DNA from: Brevipalpus yothersi
Taxonomy: Eukaryota; Arthropoda; Arachnida; Trombidiformes; Tenuipalpidae
Direction of reading: 5' to 3'
DNA length: 64,000 nt
Assembly: GCA_003956705.1 (NCBI GenBank)
Contig: QZCP01000148.1
Location: 6,196 to 70,195 of the forward strand
Below the pieces are notes generated by a model. It had not been told where the DNA came from, made no database searches, and worked only from the letters and a program-made list of their open reading frames with translations. A program made the translations under genes and the position numbers. Of this stretch, positions 1 to 13,573 are shown piece after piece. Position 1 is the stretch's first letter; every line of letters begins with the position of its first letter.

Positions 1-80
<80 letters not shown>
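1..80. repeat. (TC)n microsatellite at window edge
   Basis: The window opens in an uninterrupted TC dinucleotide array that continues past its left edge, so its true length is unknown. It is followed by imperfect TTCT/CTTC sequence. Confidence 0.97.
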
Positions 81-84
<4 letters not shown>

Positions 85-1254
85 TTCTTTCTTCTTCGTA
101 CACTCAAGCAGCATCCCTCTGTCCAAATGCATCCTTTTTATCCACTATTTCTTTCTAGTATTTTTTTTCTGCCCACTTTGCGTTTATTTAGCATTCACAC
201 ACATGCACAAACCCTAGAAGAGGAGAAAGAAAAAGAAAGAATACGCTACATCCTACAATTGTGAGGATGATTGTTTACTTAAGACGACTACTTCAATTGT
301 CTAGTTTTTTTTCAGAGATATCTTTTTGCTTTTCAATCGGATGCTGTGAAGCTGTGGAAAGATTCTGTGGAATAGGAGAAATAAAAGTCAAGAGTCAACC
401 GGAAAGTCCGGAAACCTCTTTTGGGCACACAAACATTGGAAAGTGAGAGGAAAACTTTGCCAAATAAGATGGATGACTCGGTGATGAAGATGGAGAAAAA
501 GGCAAACTTGTAAAATAAAGTGGTTTATCGTTTCGATGGATAGATGAGCGGAAAAGTTTGAAAAACTTGTCGAAAAAAAAGAAATTCTCCTCACACTTGC
601 ATTTTTCTCACTTTTTGTAATGCTACTTATATACATAGATTTATTCTCAAGATTTTGATGCTCAAGTAGACATCGTATGGTTGTGATTGAATATTCATTT
701 GATGGCAGTTTGAATGATGAGATTACTATGACTTTTTATGCAGCTGATTTTTTTATTCTTCCTCGTCTTCTTCTTCTTCTTCTTTTCCTACTTTTTCATC
801 TTCTCCAGACACTCTTCATCTACACTTTTATTTTTTCTTCCTCTTCGTCATTCACGGCTATAAGAACAAATCACATTGGAACTTCTATCTCGTTTGATTT
901 CTCTTCTCTCTCTGACTCTTCGGGTATCCTCAGCATCCTTATCGTTTGATCTTCAGACCAGAGAATCTTGTATACTTTGCTTCTTTCTCTATCACCCAAT
1001 TCACCTCACTCATTTTGGGGTTCATGATTGAACGGAAAATAGGGAAGCACGAAAAACTATACAAGCAAAAACCTCCATAGAATGAGTCTCCAAAGACAAT
1101 GGTCATGTTCGTGATGATGTATTCAAACGATACATCATGCCTTACGGGGCAATCATCAGGGCCCAAAGAAATAAGATGAAATGAGATGATGATCATCATT
1201 CTAGAGTCCACGTTCGATTTGTTCATTTTAGTATCATCTTTTTTTCCAACCAAT

Positions 1255-1291
<37 letters not shown>

Positions 1292-3274
1292 TTCTCTTGC
1301 CACTTGTATTTGTTATTTTTGTTCACTGATCTGTTGGCTCACATGATGGGCTCGATGAACAAAAGGATCAAAGCACAGCCTATGGCAATGTAAGCACTCA
1401 GATTGTATGTATGTATGAATGTGAGTTGCTTGATTTGTTCCAATCGATGTTCAACCAGTCACAACTCAATCATTACTCTGACCTTCATCTTTTCGATTAT
1501 TTTTCTCTCCATCTATCTTTCTGTATCTGTGTTTTTTGAGCAAGTTCTTGAATGGTTTGTTTTTTTGGAAAGAAAAATATTTTCTCATCTGAATATTTGA
1601 TCTTACACGTTAAGATTGAGGAAAAATTTTGAAGGCACATACAGTCAAAGTGGGAGAGACAATTTATGTGGCGATTCTCAAGTGTCTTCAGACTTCACTT
1701 TTCATATTCTTTTTTGTCTTCTACTTGAAATTTTGTTTCCACACAAAATCGAGCTTCACAAGATGAGAGAGACAGAAAGAGAAAGATGAGAAGAAAGAAA
1801 GAGAGAGAGATGAGAATGAAAAATTTTCTCTTCCTCAATCCAATCGACATGAATCCACTGGGTAAACCCTGGTCTCTTCTCATCTTCATCCCTGGATAAA
1901 ATAGGGAAGAGGGAGAGAGAGTGAAAAATATAAGATACTCTGATACACTTTCAAGCTAAGATTTTCCAAAGAAAGCATTCAAAAATGATACTCTGAGAAT
2001 TGTATTGAGCTTTATATCTTCTTTCTTTCTCCCTCTCAATATCATCCTCTTGGCCCTACTATTTTTCTTTGCCCAAAATATTACCCCTCATCGGTAAAAG
2101 GAAACAATAGGATGATGTGACTTGATAAAACCAAATAAAACTGTTCAAAACATTCCACAACTGTTCACATCGATGATGATAGTCGATAAGCCAGTTTCTC
2201 TCACTCTCTCACTCTCTCACTCTCTCTTCTCTCTTTCTCTTTCTCCTCCACTCCATCCTCATCTTCACTCTCCAGCATCCCTCGAGCATGCCGTTCCGGG
2301 ACTTTGCTTCACTCTCCCTTCTTCTCTCTCTCTCTATCCATTATGCTCTCACTCTCTACACACCGGGAGCATCAGATTTTGTGAACTAAAAATATTCTTC
2401 CGTGATTATCGATGAATGATATTGCTTTTAGCCCCTGTCTAGAATGTTATATGTTTATATGTATATTGTATTTTGTATTGTGTATGTGTGCGACAAAATT
2501 CTTCTCCTCTGATCAGCAGCTTATTTGATGGGGAGAAGAAAATCATGCATCATGCGGATGATGGAATCGTCAATCTGGATCCAGGCAAAGTTTGCCCACT
2601 ATTTTGACTATATTCAGCATCATTGAAAAAGCTTCCATTGCAAAGTGGAGCAGAACGTGGATAAGTTACTGCACAAGAACAATTGTGATCATCAGCATCA
2701 TTCCATCATCATCTATCAATGTGATCAATGTGTGTAAGTGTGTGTTCAGAGAAGATCATGTAATCAATACAGAAAGGTCAGAAGCATTTGAATTTGAAAT
2801 GTGCACGCGAAAAACAATCGTGTTTTCGAAACAGTATTCTTTTCAATCAAACGCTACGTTTCAATTACTATTATTATCATTGTGTTTGTGTGAGTTGGCA
2901 AGCTTTTCACTTTCTTCATGATCAGTTTTAAAGTGTTCAACAAATCATCATCTTCATCATACCAATGTTGGGCAAACTTTTCTCTTCTCACTTCCACATG
3001 ACAAGCCTTCATTTGTTGATCACTTTCACATTCCATTCATATGATTCCATTGTGTAACATCATATTCATGATGTGATGCAATCAATATGACATCAAATTT
3101 TTTCACAATGGTCATCTTTATCCGGATGATATGATGATGAACATTTCATCATAAATGTGTGTGTCCACAAGTTCCGATGCAAATGATCATGCAAAACGAT
3201 ATGTATTCTCTCTTGTCCTTCCGTAAGTGAGTGAGCATATGAAAATTGATTTTCTTCCAGAACGAGGTTGAATC
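81..3274. other. Non-coding sequence upstream of the chaoptin-like gene
   Basis: I see no convincing gene here on either strand. The open frames are short and dominated by Ser/Leu/Phe from CT-rich sequence. There are short CT tracts at 1263-1286 and 2197-2260 and GA-rich sequence around 1765-1810. The 3' part presumably holds the promoter and 5' UTR of the gene starting at 3275, but no clear TATA or initiator element could be assigned. A noncoding first exon cannot be excluded. Confidence 0.6.
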
Positions 3275-6200
3275 ATGCTAACACTGCAAGTGACATTTAC
3301 ACGACTGTCCAGAATGTTGCTAGCAACATTAATTTTTTTACTTCCTCTTTTTGATTATTACTGTTTATCATTACAATCATCACCATTACCATCATCACAA
3401 TCTGCATCAACACCTCAACCATGTGAATTTTATGATCAATGTAGCTGTTCCAATCAAGGTAATCCAATTCGTGAAGTGATCTGTGTTGGCCTTCCATCAT
3501 CCACTCTACCTCATCTTCCACCCAATGTCCACATATTTCGACTTAATTTAATCAATTCACCCGATATTCGCTCTCTTCCGGCCCGATCATTTGGCCGATC
3601 ACTAGTGTCTTCATTCACTTTTAAACGAGGTAAACTTGTGTCCATCGATGCCAATGCATTTGATGGTAGTGAGGAAACACTTACCACACTTGATCTAAGC
3701 TATAATGATCTGTATGAATGGCCATTTTCGGCTAAAATTTTGAGACATTTCAGTGTACTACAATGGCTAAGTCTAAAAGGTAACAAAATAACGCAACTAA
3801 ATTTGTCTCATATCCGATATAATGGTGTCCACGATGTGTCAAATAATGGCCATCATTATGATAATAACGATCATAATAATAGTAAAAATAATAACGGTAT
3901 CAAGAATAGAATTTATCCTGAATCATCGTCAACTGGTGAATATAACGGCACAAATAACGGTACTTCACAACAGCAAAATGATTGGACACAATCATCTAGT
4001 GGGCATCATCCACACCATAGTCGATCCAGTATGATACGAAATCTTATTTTAAGTAATAATCTACTAACTTACATACCAGATTCATTGTTTATCGATTTAA
4101 GTCTACTTCAATCACTTGATTTGGACAATAATCGTATAACAGATATACACGGTCGAAGACCATTTCCGGAGTCACTGTCATCCTTATCATTGGCCAATAA
4201 TCTACTCGATCGAGTGCCTACATCGTGTTTACGTGATCTAGATCGACTTCGATGGTTCACATTGAGAGGCAATTTAATTCGCAATTTACCCAACTATTGG
4301 CCATTTTCAACTAAACACATTGACATACTGGATTTAAGTCACAATCTACTATCCACACTTGATTCAACTTTTTTCATCTCCTATCGACGATCATTTCGAA
4401 CTGCATCAACATCCAATGTCTACCAATCACATCACCAACGATTCAAATCACAATCAAATCATCATGATAAACACTTAAATTCAATTGAAACACCGGCAAG
4501 TGTTAAGCAAAACGGTGAGAACAGTGTGAATGACTCTTCGTCAACAATTAATTCCAATTTATTGATTGTCAAAGACTTGCTATTAGACTTTAATTTTATT
4601 CAAAATATTGAGCCCAACACTTTCTTCAATGTGTCCATTGAACGATTATCCTTGTCCAACAATATAATTTCACAATTACCTTCTGATTTATTTCAAAATC
4701 ATCTGATGGATAGACTTCGTGCTCTGGATATAAGTTACAATCTGTTAATCGAATATCCTGCAGCAATGAAATCACTTGCCAATGTGAACAATATTTTTCT
4801 TAGAGGTAACAAATTATCTTCTCTGGATGCTGATTGTTTTCGATCATCATCAAAGCATCTTAGCATTCTTGATCTATCCGAAAATCGATTTCGCACAGTG
4901 CCTAGTGTTGCTCTGGAAAAAACGGTCAAACTAATTAAGCTCAATTTAGCGGATAATTATATTCATCGATTGGATACCAGTGATTTTGGTTCATGGTCAT
5001 CCAATCTTGTGTCACTGTCATTGTCCAAAAATGGACTCAAATATATAGCTCAAGATGCATTCCGAGAATTGAGATCACTTCGTGAACTTCGATTATCACA
5101 CAACAATATACTGTATGTCAATCGAATTGGCAGTTTTTCAGCATCCAAAAGTTTTCTTGAACCAATCAAATCAACACTTGTCCACTTGGAATTAAGTTTC
5201 GCCAAGCAACAAGCCCAATCAAGAGTACAACAGCAGCCATTCAATCGTTATGATGATGAATTTGTTAATGATATTGATGATTTGGGTAGCAATATAAATG
5301 CGGAAAGGAAACAAAAATCATCACATTTTGGACAATATTGGCCCCAACAGTTACTCAATGTATCACCGATGGATCGATTGGAAGTACTTGAAGTGGATCA
5401 CAATAGATTGGCCATACTTTCAAGTGATTTGATGGACAAAGTAACAGCTCCACAAGGCTCACTTGTACATTTAGATTTGGAAGGTAATCATTTGGAATCC
5501 ATTCCGGTGGGAATGTTTATCGGTCGACAATCGAAAGATTTGGAATCGGCGGATAAAAATAGTGATGCGGATACAGATGGTGATGGTGATGGGGATGATG
5601 ATAAGAATTCATCGGTCAATGGTGTGTCAAAAAATTCCAAATTTTCATCTTCCGGATCGAACACATGGAATACAAATCAACCAGTGAAGCAATTGAGAAA
5701 TATTATACTCGCCAACAATAGACTGGGACCGGCAATTGGACGTAAAAGTGGTTTCGCCAATCTTCATCAAGTTGGATCCATTGATTTAAGAGGAAATGAC
5801 TTGCAAACCATTTATTTTAACACATTTGCCAATCTATCTACCCTGTCGACCATTATTTTGGCACGAAATTCACTTAAATCAATGTCCACACGAGCTTTTG
5901 TTAATTGTAATTCACTGGTGAACATACTGTTGCAAGAGAATAATCTTCATACATTATCGTTGGACACTTTTGTGGATATTTTCAGTCATTTTGATGAACA
6001 ATCGATGTTGGTTGATGATGGAGAGGATTCCATTATGGGTGGTGATAAAAATTCGAAAGATTCATCATCAAAAGTTAATCAACACGGAAGTGTTCATCAA
6101 CAAAGTGATAGTGGACATAATAGTGATTTTAACAGTGGAAATGAGGATGAATCAAAATTTCGAGAGTTTGATCAAGAAAGTGATCGAAATCAATCTCCAG

Positions 6201-7773
6201 CTAATCATATGGGATTGAATTTGAATGTTTCACATAATCAGATTATGGTGATCAAGTATGATGGTGAAATTATTGGTGATGATAACGAGATTTCATACCA
6301 TAATGATAATGGGTATGAAAATAATGTGAGTAGTGATAATAAAAATATGCAAATTAATGGATATCATAATGATAATTATCGGAAACAATTGAACAAGAGA
6401 CAGAGAAGACAAAAAAAGCGTCGAAAAGTTTTCATTAAATCATTAGATTTAAGTTACAATTTACTCACCAATTTAACCATATCAATGGGACGCATTATGT
6501 GTGAAAAGTTGATCACACTTAAATTAGATTATAATAGATTCACTCAATTTCCATTCGATTTTCTGATCCACTGTCCACGATTAAGAACTTTGACCATGAA
6601 AAATAATCAAATTCAAAGTGATCAACATCTACTACTACACCAGCAGCATGATGATCCATCCTCCTCATCTCATGTGAATAAATCATCCGCATCCCCATCT
6701 TCGACCGCATCTTCACCCCCAGCCCACCTATCATGTTGTTCCAAATTAGCTGTTCTCGATCTATCTCACAATAATATCACCTCAATGGAATCACTTGGTC
6801 TACCATTCAATCAACTTCGATCACTGGTCAACATTGATCTGAGTCATAACAAAATCAAGCGACTATCGTGCGATATATTTCATGGAACAATAATTACAAG
6901 ACTATCTTTGTCCAATAATTTGTTGATTAATCATCGAAAATATGCATCTGATAATGGTGATGATGATGGTGTTCAGCATATTAGACAAGCATCTGATATT
7001 GATGTTGAACATCAAAATGTGTCCACCAATAACAATGTTACACCTCGTCGACACTATTATCATGCACATCATTCCCACCATCATCATTCCAGTGGTGGTG
7101 GACATTCTCCATGGTATTATCATCATTCACGATGGCATCATCACCATTGGAATTCTCACATACACGATTGCCATCACCTTCATGATCAACAGTGTTTCGG
7201 TGTTCCACAAACGTTACACTACTTGGATCTATCCCATAATAGGCTCGATTCATTGCCACATGGAATGATTGCCGGTTGTAGGTCATTGATAACTCTTGAT
7301 TTGAGTGGTAATTTTATTCATATACTAACTGACCATTGGTTTGGAGCATTTCGACATCTACAGGAAATGAATCTCAGCCACAATCGATTACTTCGAATTG
7401 ATAGTAAAGCATTTGAGCCACTGGAAAGTTTGATCAAACTTTCGCTGAATAATTGTTCCCTACTAAGTATACCTCATCTGGATGCCCCGAAGCTATTGTA
7501 TTTGGAGTTGAATGATAATCGTATTGGTAACATTTCCGTATCCAGTTTGTATAAGTCGAAAAAACTTCGATCACTAGATTTGGCCGGAAATTTATTGAAG
7601 GAAGTGCCTGGACAACTTGGACATTTTGACCAATTGATCCATTTGAATATTGCCCATAATCCGATACATGATATGGAAGAATCTAATTTTGCTTCCCTTC
7701 GAACTCTACAATCGATCGATATTCGATCACTTTCATTACGATATATTGACCAAAGAACTTTTAATAATATAAG
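3275..7773 (+). CDS. chp: Chaoptin-like gene, exon 1
   Basis: This single 4.5 kb exon encodes the signal peptide and most of the LRRs (residues 1-1499 plus two bases). The donor AAG|GTAAAT begins at 7774, and the in-frame TAA at 7775 lies inside the donor, so an unspliced reading would end here. Low-complexity inserts interrupt the LRR array: Asn/His-rich at 3835-4020, Asp-rich at 5550-5610, Asp/Asn/Lys-rich at 6000-6430, Ser-rich at 6655-6725 and strongly His-rich at 7040-7190. Confidence 0.9.
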
Positions 7774-8417
7774 GTAAATATGATGATAATTCATTCTCAA
7801 AATTTTTAATCCACTTGATCATTTGAAGAGAATTCATCGATTAAGCTTGATTCATCTTCTTTCTCGCTCCTCTTCAAATGTTCATGAGTTCATTCGAATT
7901 TACTTTTTTTCACTCTGTTGCACTGTGAATACTTTTTTTTAGCGAATAATTTGCTCCAGTCAGTGAGTTCCCTTGATTAATCTGTGAAAATATACTGGAA
8001 GGGAGACATGAATAGTAATCTGGAATGTACATGTACATCTTTTCAAAATGCTAGGAATGATCATTCTCAAAAGAAGCGTATGTAAAGTAAGTTTGCCTAG
8101 AACAATTGAGAAGCAAGAAGAGAGGAGAAAAAACCAAACTAGAAAAAAGAAAAAAGAAAATGTATTCAAATCACAGCTTAATGCAATAGCAAATGGGAAT
8201 GAAGATTGAACAACTGAACAATCGATAGAAGTCAATTGGTTGCAATGTTAGTTGAAACAATTTCGATGAGTTCAAATTTATATGTTTCGAATAATCGATA
8301 GAAAATCGACTTCAGCAATGCATTCTGGCTTTAAATCTACCAAAATCTTGGAAAAATTAATCAAGTAAATCTTGGCGGGAAAAGAGTGAGAAAATCTTCA
8401 GCCAGACACTCAATGGA

Positions 8418-8481
<64 letters not shown>

Positions 8482-8845
8482 AAAAGTGAAAGATCAAAGT
8501 TTCTTTCCGAAATCAATGAAAGTGAAATCGATTTATCACTTTCTTGCCTCTTGTTATTCGCTTAATCATTTGTGCTTTCACACTTTCTCTCAAGAACACA
8601 TACTTTTTATCGTCACTTCAACCTGATTGAATGGCTAAAAAGTGAATCAAATAAAGGCATGGAAATGGTGGTGAAAGAATTTCCAAGCAATTCCCTGTCG
8701 ATTTCTCATGCTAATATACATAATGAACAGTCTTAAAGGTGTATAGAAGAGGTAAAGAGTGATCTTCGGAAAGATCAACCTTTACTCCATCCTTTTCCTT
8801 CCTCTTTTTCCTCCATAATCTTTCCTCCTCCTCTTCATCACTTTC

Positions 8846-8899
<54 letters not shown>

Positions 8900-10005
8900 C
8901 TCTCTACGTTTACTCATCACTTATTGCGATAGCCTTTTAGCCATTGAAACATCCATAGAATCGAAGCAATCGATTCAGGGAAAATTCTTCCAACCAAATC
9001 AGATGATTTTGGTAGCTGATAAGTGTCTATCCTCCTCCTGAATTGTTACCCAGAAATGAACAATATGACAGCAAAATACTCAGGTATACAGAAGTTACCT
9101 CCTGAAGATGTTCCCAAAATCAACTGATATCAACCAGTGTTGAAGTGAGAGTTGACCAATTGCCTATATATCTTGCTAAATCTTATTGAAGACACACAAA
9201 AACAGAGAAGATTCACACATTGGCTAACTTTGAACTTCCCCAGGCTTACCTGGCGAAAGTAAAAATCTTATCGAATGTTGGTGTACTGTGAATTCAATTT
9301 ATCTTCTCTCTGTTATTTTTTTCTTCCACAGACATTTAACCGAGCTTCGAACCAGTACATATCCTATGGTCAGATCTTTTCGACTACCTGAACTTTTGTC
9401 CAAGAGTCACTCACTTCGAACCGCTTTGATCGAAGTGGATGATTCAACCTTATCACATCAAATCCAATGGGCTTTTGGTGCAAAACTTCGTGAGCTTATA
9501 ATCACTGGACATCGATTGGAGAAAATACTACCCGATACATTCTTAGGTGAGCTTGATCTCTTTATTTTTTTGCCATTCTCTCCATCATTGCAATCATTGC
9601 TCTTCTCGGTGGTCAAGATAGGCCTCCAAGATACACGGTCTGCCCTACAGTCTCTCTGGAGAAATTTATCTTCCTTTTCCTCTCTTTCTCTCTTTTTTGC
9701 TCTCTCCTTCATCCTCATCCTCTACTATTGGCGATGAGAAAGAGAGGAAGCAAATGAGTTCGATACTCAGAAAAATAGCATCATAGCTTGAATGTATGGT
9801 GAAACTTCATCATCACTCTGATTATTTATATACACATCATTAGATTATTCCCTTTTCCTTCCTTTCATTGCCACCTCTGGACTATCATTTCAGCCTTCGA
9901 TGGCTTCATCTTCTCTCTCCTCTCACTTTTCCGAGTCATCTTACCAACTATCTATCCTCTAGACCATAGGAATCATCACTCTTTCCTCATGAGATTGAAT
10001 CGGGA

Positions 10006-10075
<70 letters not shown>

Positions 10076-10714
10076 GAGCATAAGTGATGTGGATTTCGTA
10101 CTGATATTCTTGTTATGCTCATGGACAAGATATATTCCATCTGATACTATTCTGGTTCCTCTCTCACTTTTTCCTTCTATCATCCGTATGATTTCTTCTC
10201 TCCTCCTCTCATCAATAATCCATTAAACAACTTGTTCATCTTGTCCGTGTTTATCTATCATGGCCATGGCCTTTTTATTATGGTACGAGTGAGGATTAAT
10301 AAGATCAAAATGGAAACACAAATAGGATCAACATTTTCTTTATTCAGTCAACAAGAAGATAAATCTCTCTCTCTCATACTCACGTGGAAACACATTCAGA
10401 GGGAATCTTTGTATTATTATGTTCCAAAAATTCTTATCATCATCTGGAGAGACGATGATTTTGTATCCTCTTATTTTTCTACTTTCATGCAATCTGTATG
10501 TCCACTTGTGTGTGTGTCCACTTTTTGCTTGATTCACTTTCAATCTTTCTTCCTCTCTTCCGATAATGTACATTCACTGTGATGTGAGCAATTGCTTTGC
10601 TCAACTCTTCCTTTTGGAATCCAATTATCATTCGCCATTCATTTGAGATTGGATATAATAATTTTTCCGCTTTTTCTGATGATTTAGCGATATTCTCAAG
10701 AGTTGTATCATCTC

Positions 10715-10761
<47 letters not shown>

Positions 10762-12008
10762 TAGTATTCTCATGATATTTACAGTTACTTCCTAACATGA
10801 TATCTTACTTTCTAATCATGGTTGATTTATTTTTATCACAATACACTTATTGCAGTTATATTTTGGTTTATTGTGTAACAAAATTTTGGACAAGAGGAAT
10901 GTTAATGACCTTCAGCATTTCATCCTTCACCTGACCTTTTCTGACTCATTCATACACGGACATACACACACACACATCTATATCAGAAGCACATTATTAT
11001 TGATCTCAATTTACATATACTTTTACCTCATTCTTAGGACTCTATCATCGACCTGATCTAACACTTCGAATAACTCAAACCAATGTGACCGATTTGCCTG
11101 CCGGATTATTGAAATACATAACCGATATTCGCCATATGACCATAGATCTGAGAGGTAATCAGTTACATCGTCTATCATCCCAAGTATTTTCACCATGGCT
11201 GGAAGATTATGGAACAAAAGAAAATCCTCCCACTACAAGCAACATGATCATTCGAACTCACTTGTCTGGTAAATAATTCAATGTTCATTTGCATTTCAAA
11301 TTAATTAATTGATTTGTCTATCCTATTCTTCCTTTGTTTCTCAATCAAGTTCACTTTGTATTCTTCTTCTTTTTCTCTCCTATCTTTACATCATTCACAT
11401 TGCCGATCCATCAATAGGAGCTTCCTAAATCAATGAGTATGGACAATTGAAATTGAATTTTTTTCTTTCTTATCTATTGTCGTTTCAATTGACCTCTTGT
11501 TCTTATGTGTTATGTGTGTGCGTATCTCTTCATTTCAAAGGAATGCGAATAGTTCCAAATTGTAATCAGTTTTTCGGAGCCTTCAGCGATAATAGTGTTA
11601 CTTTTCTTAATAGATAGACTGAAAAACTTGACCAGAATATCCAAACAGTATAAGGCAAGCTTGTTCAACAAATACATATACACACACAAGAACACACATG
11701 ATGATGCCGAAAGGTTCACTCTCAATTGAGAAAGGAGAAGAGTTCAAAATGATGCTTAGTTCTTATTGAGTATCACAATTAGAGTTGCTGAATTATAGTT
11801 TGCTTGTTTGTGTATGTTTCAGTGTATCTAAAAGATTTTGTGTGTGTGTGACTCTTGCGGGATGCTAGCATCTATTCTTTTTCCTCTCTTCTTCTCCTCT
11901 GGTCTATGTTCATTCCTTTTATTTCCAATGTTATACTCCATCAATCAGCCAGCTAAAGCAGCTACGTGATGAGCTTTTCAATTGGGTTGATTTTGTTGTA
12001 TACACTAA

Positions 12009-12076
<68 letters not shown>

Positions 12077-12276
12077 TCTTTTGATACCATCTCACACACA
12101 TGAATCCACAAAAATCGAGATATAGTGGATGGCAAAATTAGTGTGAAATGAAATACGGCAACATTGTGGTAACAATATTCAATAGGGATGTATAAAAGAT
12201 GAGCAAAGAGGATATACAGCATCCCGATCCGCATCCATTCCTGCAGGCCATCTTGCATGTTCACATTTGACAGCAC

Positions 12277-12325
<49 letters not shown>

Positions 12326-12433
12326 NNNNNNNNNNNNNNNNNNNNNNNNNNNNNNNNNNNNNNNNNNNNNNNNNNNNNNNNNNNNNNNNNNNNNNNNNNN
12401 NNNNNNNNNNNNNNNNNNNNNNNNNNNNNNNNN

Positions 12434-12519
<86 letters not shown>

Positions 12520-13573
12520 CACGAAAAGTCACTCTTTTCAGATGTAAGATAGTGAAGATGCAGGACCAGTTTCGAATTACCGTCAAATTTTGGGATTGAA
12601 CAATGAAAATAAATACCCAGAAAGTGGAACTGATTTCGATTCTCTCTTCTTATGCGGAAGCTGTACCATAGATAATCATCATCATTCATAATTTTTTTAC
12701 CAAACATTATTTCTTCAGGGCAAGTTAATATTATTTGGTAGAATTTTCTCTCTCTCTCTCTTTCACTTATTCCCGTGTCAGAATAAGTTCCAAGAAATGA
12801 TACAATTTTTCCTTGTCCACACACAGCCCATGGGAAAACAGTGTGCGCACATGATATTGTTTGTTAGGGACTATCAAAAAGAACACGTTGAAAGTTAACG
12901 GTATATCAAGTTACTTCTTCCACATCTTCGAACTTGATCTTGAGATTTATTTTACACTTCATCAATGATCACATGCTGAGAGTGAAAGACGAAGACTTCA
13001 AAATGAACACTTTCGATTGATACTTTTTTCCTTCAATTTTCCACTTAATCTTTTCCTTTCCCATTAGGAGGTATTCTGGTGGACAATAATCCACTCGATT
13101 GTGGCTGTGATCTACTATGGTTAACTTCATATTTCCAAAGATGGCTACGAGATTATCGTCGACTCAATATGCTCAATTATCCAGCCATTTTGGCTGCTGA
13201 AACTCGAATTCGACAAGCTCGCTGTCGATCCATGGACAGATACAATTCCACATCTACCACATCAATTTCATCTCCACCGTCATCATCGATTGATGATGAA
13301 GAACTTTCCTCCTTCCCATCTGGCTCTCCATCTTCATCATCCTCCTCCTCCGCATTCTCCTCCTCAGCAAGTCCATGGTCCACTGAGAATGCTTTACCGC
13401 CTTACACACTGGACACTCCAAAAACAATATCGCTCATTGATTTGTATCGTGAAGAAATTGGTTGTAGCCACTCTCGATCGGTACACAATCACTTCAAATC
13501 AACTACATGTTTCACATGTATTGTTTTACTATTATTGATTCTCTTTGTAACTTCATTTTCTGGGAGTCTTTGA
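3275..13573 (+). CDS. chp: Chaoptin-like GPI-anchored leucine-rich-repeat protein (4 exons)
   Basis: Exons are 3275-7773, 9332-9546, 11038-11268 and 13068-13573, all with GT-AG introns (phases 2, 1, 1). They sum to 5,451 nt in one frame, giving 1,816 aa. The protein starts with a hydrophobic signal peptide (about residues 12-34) and a Cys-rich N-terminal cap (CEFYDQCSCS near residue 50). It continues with several dozen extracellular LRRs of the LxxLDLSxNxL type. A C-terminal LRR cap (NPLDCGCDLLW), a Ser-rich linker and a short hydrophobic end with no cytoplasmic tail follow, which is the layout of a GPI-anchored protein. Drosophila chaoptin is a photoreceptor adhesion protein of about 1,300 aa with this architecture and is needed for rhabdomere microvilli. 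The extra length here comes from Asn/Asp/His/Ser-rich inserts between LRRs. Another chaoptin paralogue or a related insect-type LRR protein is possible; the family call is firm and strict orthology is not. Confidence 0.85.
8421..8479. repeat. (GA)n in chaoptin intron 1
   Basis: A perfect GA array of about 29 units on the + strand. It is the complement of the CT array at 8848-8896 in the same intron. Confidence 0.97.
8848..8896. repeat. (CT)n in chaoptin intron 1
   Basis: A perfect CT array of about 24 units, able to pair with the GA array 370 bases upstream in the intron transcript. Confidence 0.97.
9332..9546 (+). CDS. chp: Chaoptin-like gene, exon 2
   Basis: The acceptor TTCTTCCACAG ends at 9331. 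The joined codon AG+A continues as RHLTELRTSTY, in frame with the LRR pattern. The donor is AG|GTGAGC after 9546 (phase 1). The flanking introns are 7774-9331 and 9547-11037. Confidence 0.85.
10010..10072. repeat. (GA)n in chaoptin intron 2
   Basis: A GA array of about 30 units. A CT array follows in the same intron at 10719-10753. Confidence 0.97.
10719..10753. repeat. (CT)n in chaoptin intron 2
   Basis: A CT array of about 17 units, complementary to 10010-10072 and about 280 bases before the exon 3 acceptor. Confidence 0.95.
11038..11268 (+). CDS. chp: Chaoptin-like gene, exon 3
   Basis: The acceptor TCATTCTTAG ends at 11037. With the carried G the frame reads GLYHRPDLTLRITQTNVTDLPAG split over the junction, an LRR-type sequence. 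The exon ends at the donor CTG|GTAAAT (phase 1). Confidence 0.85.
12010..12074. repeat. (CT)n in chaoptin intron 3
   Basis: A perfect CT array of about 32 units, complementary to the GA array that begins 207 bases later. Confidence 0.97.
12281..12517. repeat. (GA)n array with assembly gap, chaoptin intron 3
   Basis: GA repeats at 12281-12325 and 12434-12517 flank a run of N from 12326 to 12433 (108 bases). The gap lies wholly inside the repeat, so the real array length and the gap size are uncertain. It falls in the intron between chaoptin exons 3 and 4, so the gene model is not affected unless the gap hides other sequence. Confidence 0.95.
13068..13573 (+). CDS. chp: Chaoptin-like gene, exon 4 (LRRCT and GPI signal)
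   Basis: The acceptor CCCATTAG ends at 13067. The exon encodes the LRR C-terminal cap (VDNNPLDCGCDLLWL), a Ser/Asp-rich linker at about 13260-13380, and a final hydrophobic stretch (CIVLLLLILFVTSF) ending four residues before the stop, typical of a GPI-attachment signal. Confidence 0.88.

Noticed and set aside
8711..8920. Open frame with Arg-Glu repeats on the - strand
   Set aside because: It is driven by the CT array in chaoptin intron 1 and has no other protein-like content.
11962..12599. Long open frames made of Ser-Leu or Glu-Arg repeats spanning the N gap
   Set aside because: They are translations of (CT)n or (GA)n and of unknown bases inside chaoptin intron 3, not proteins.
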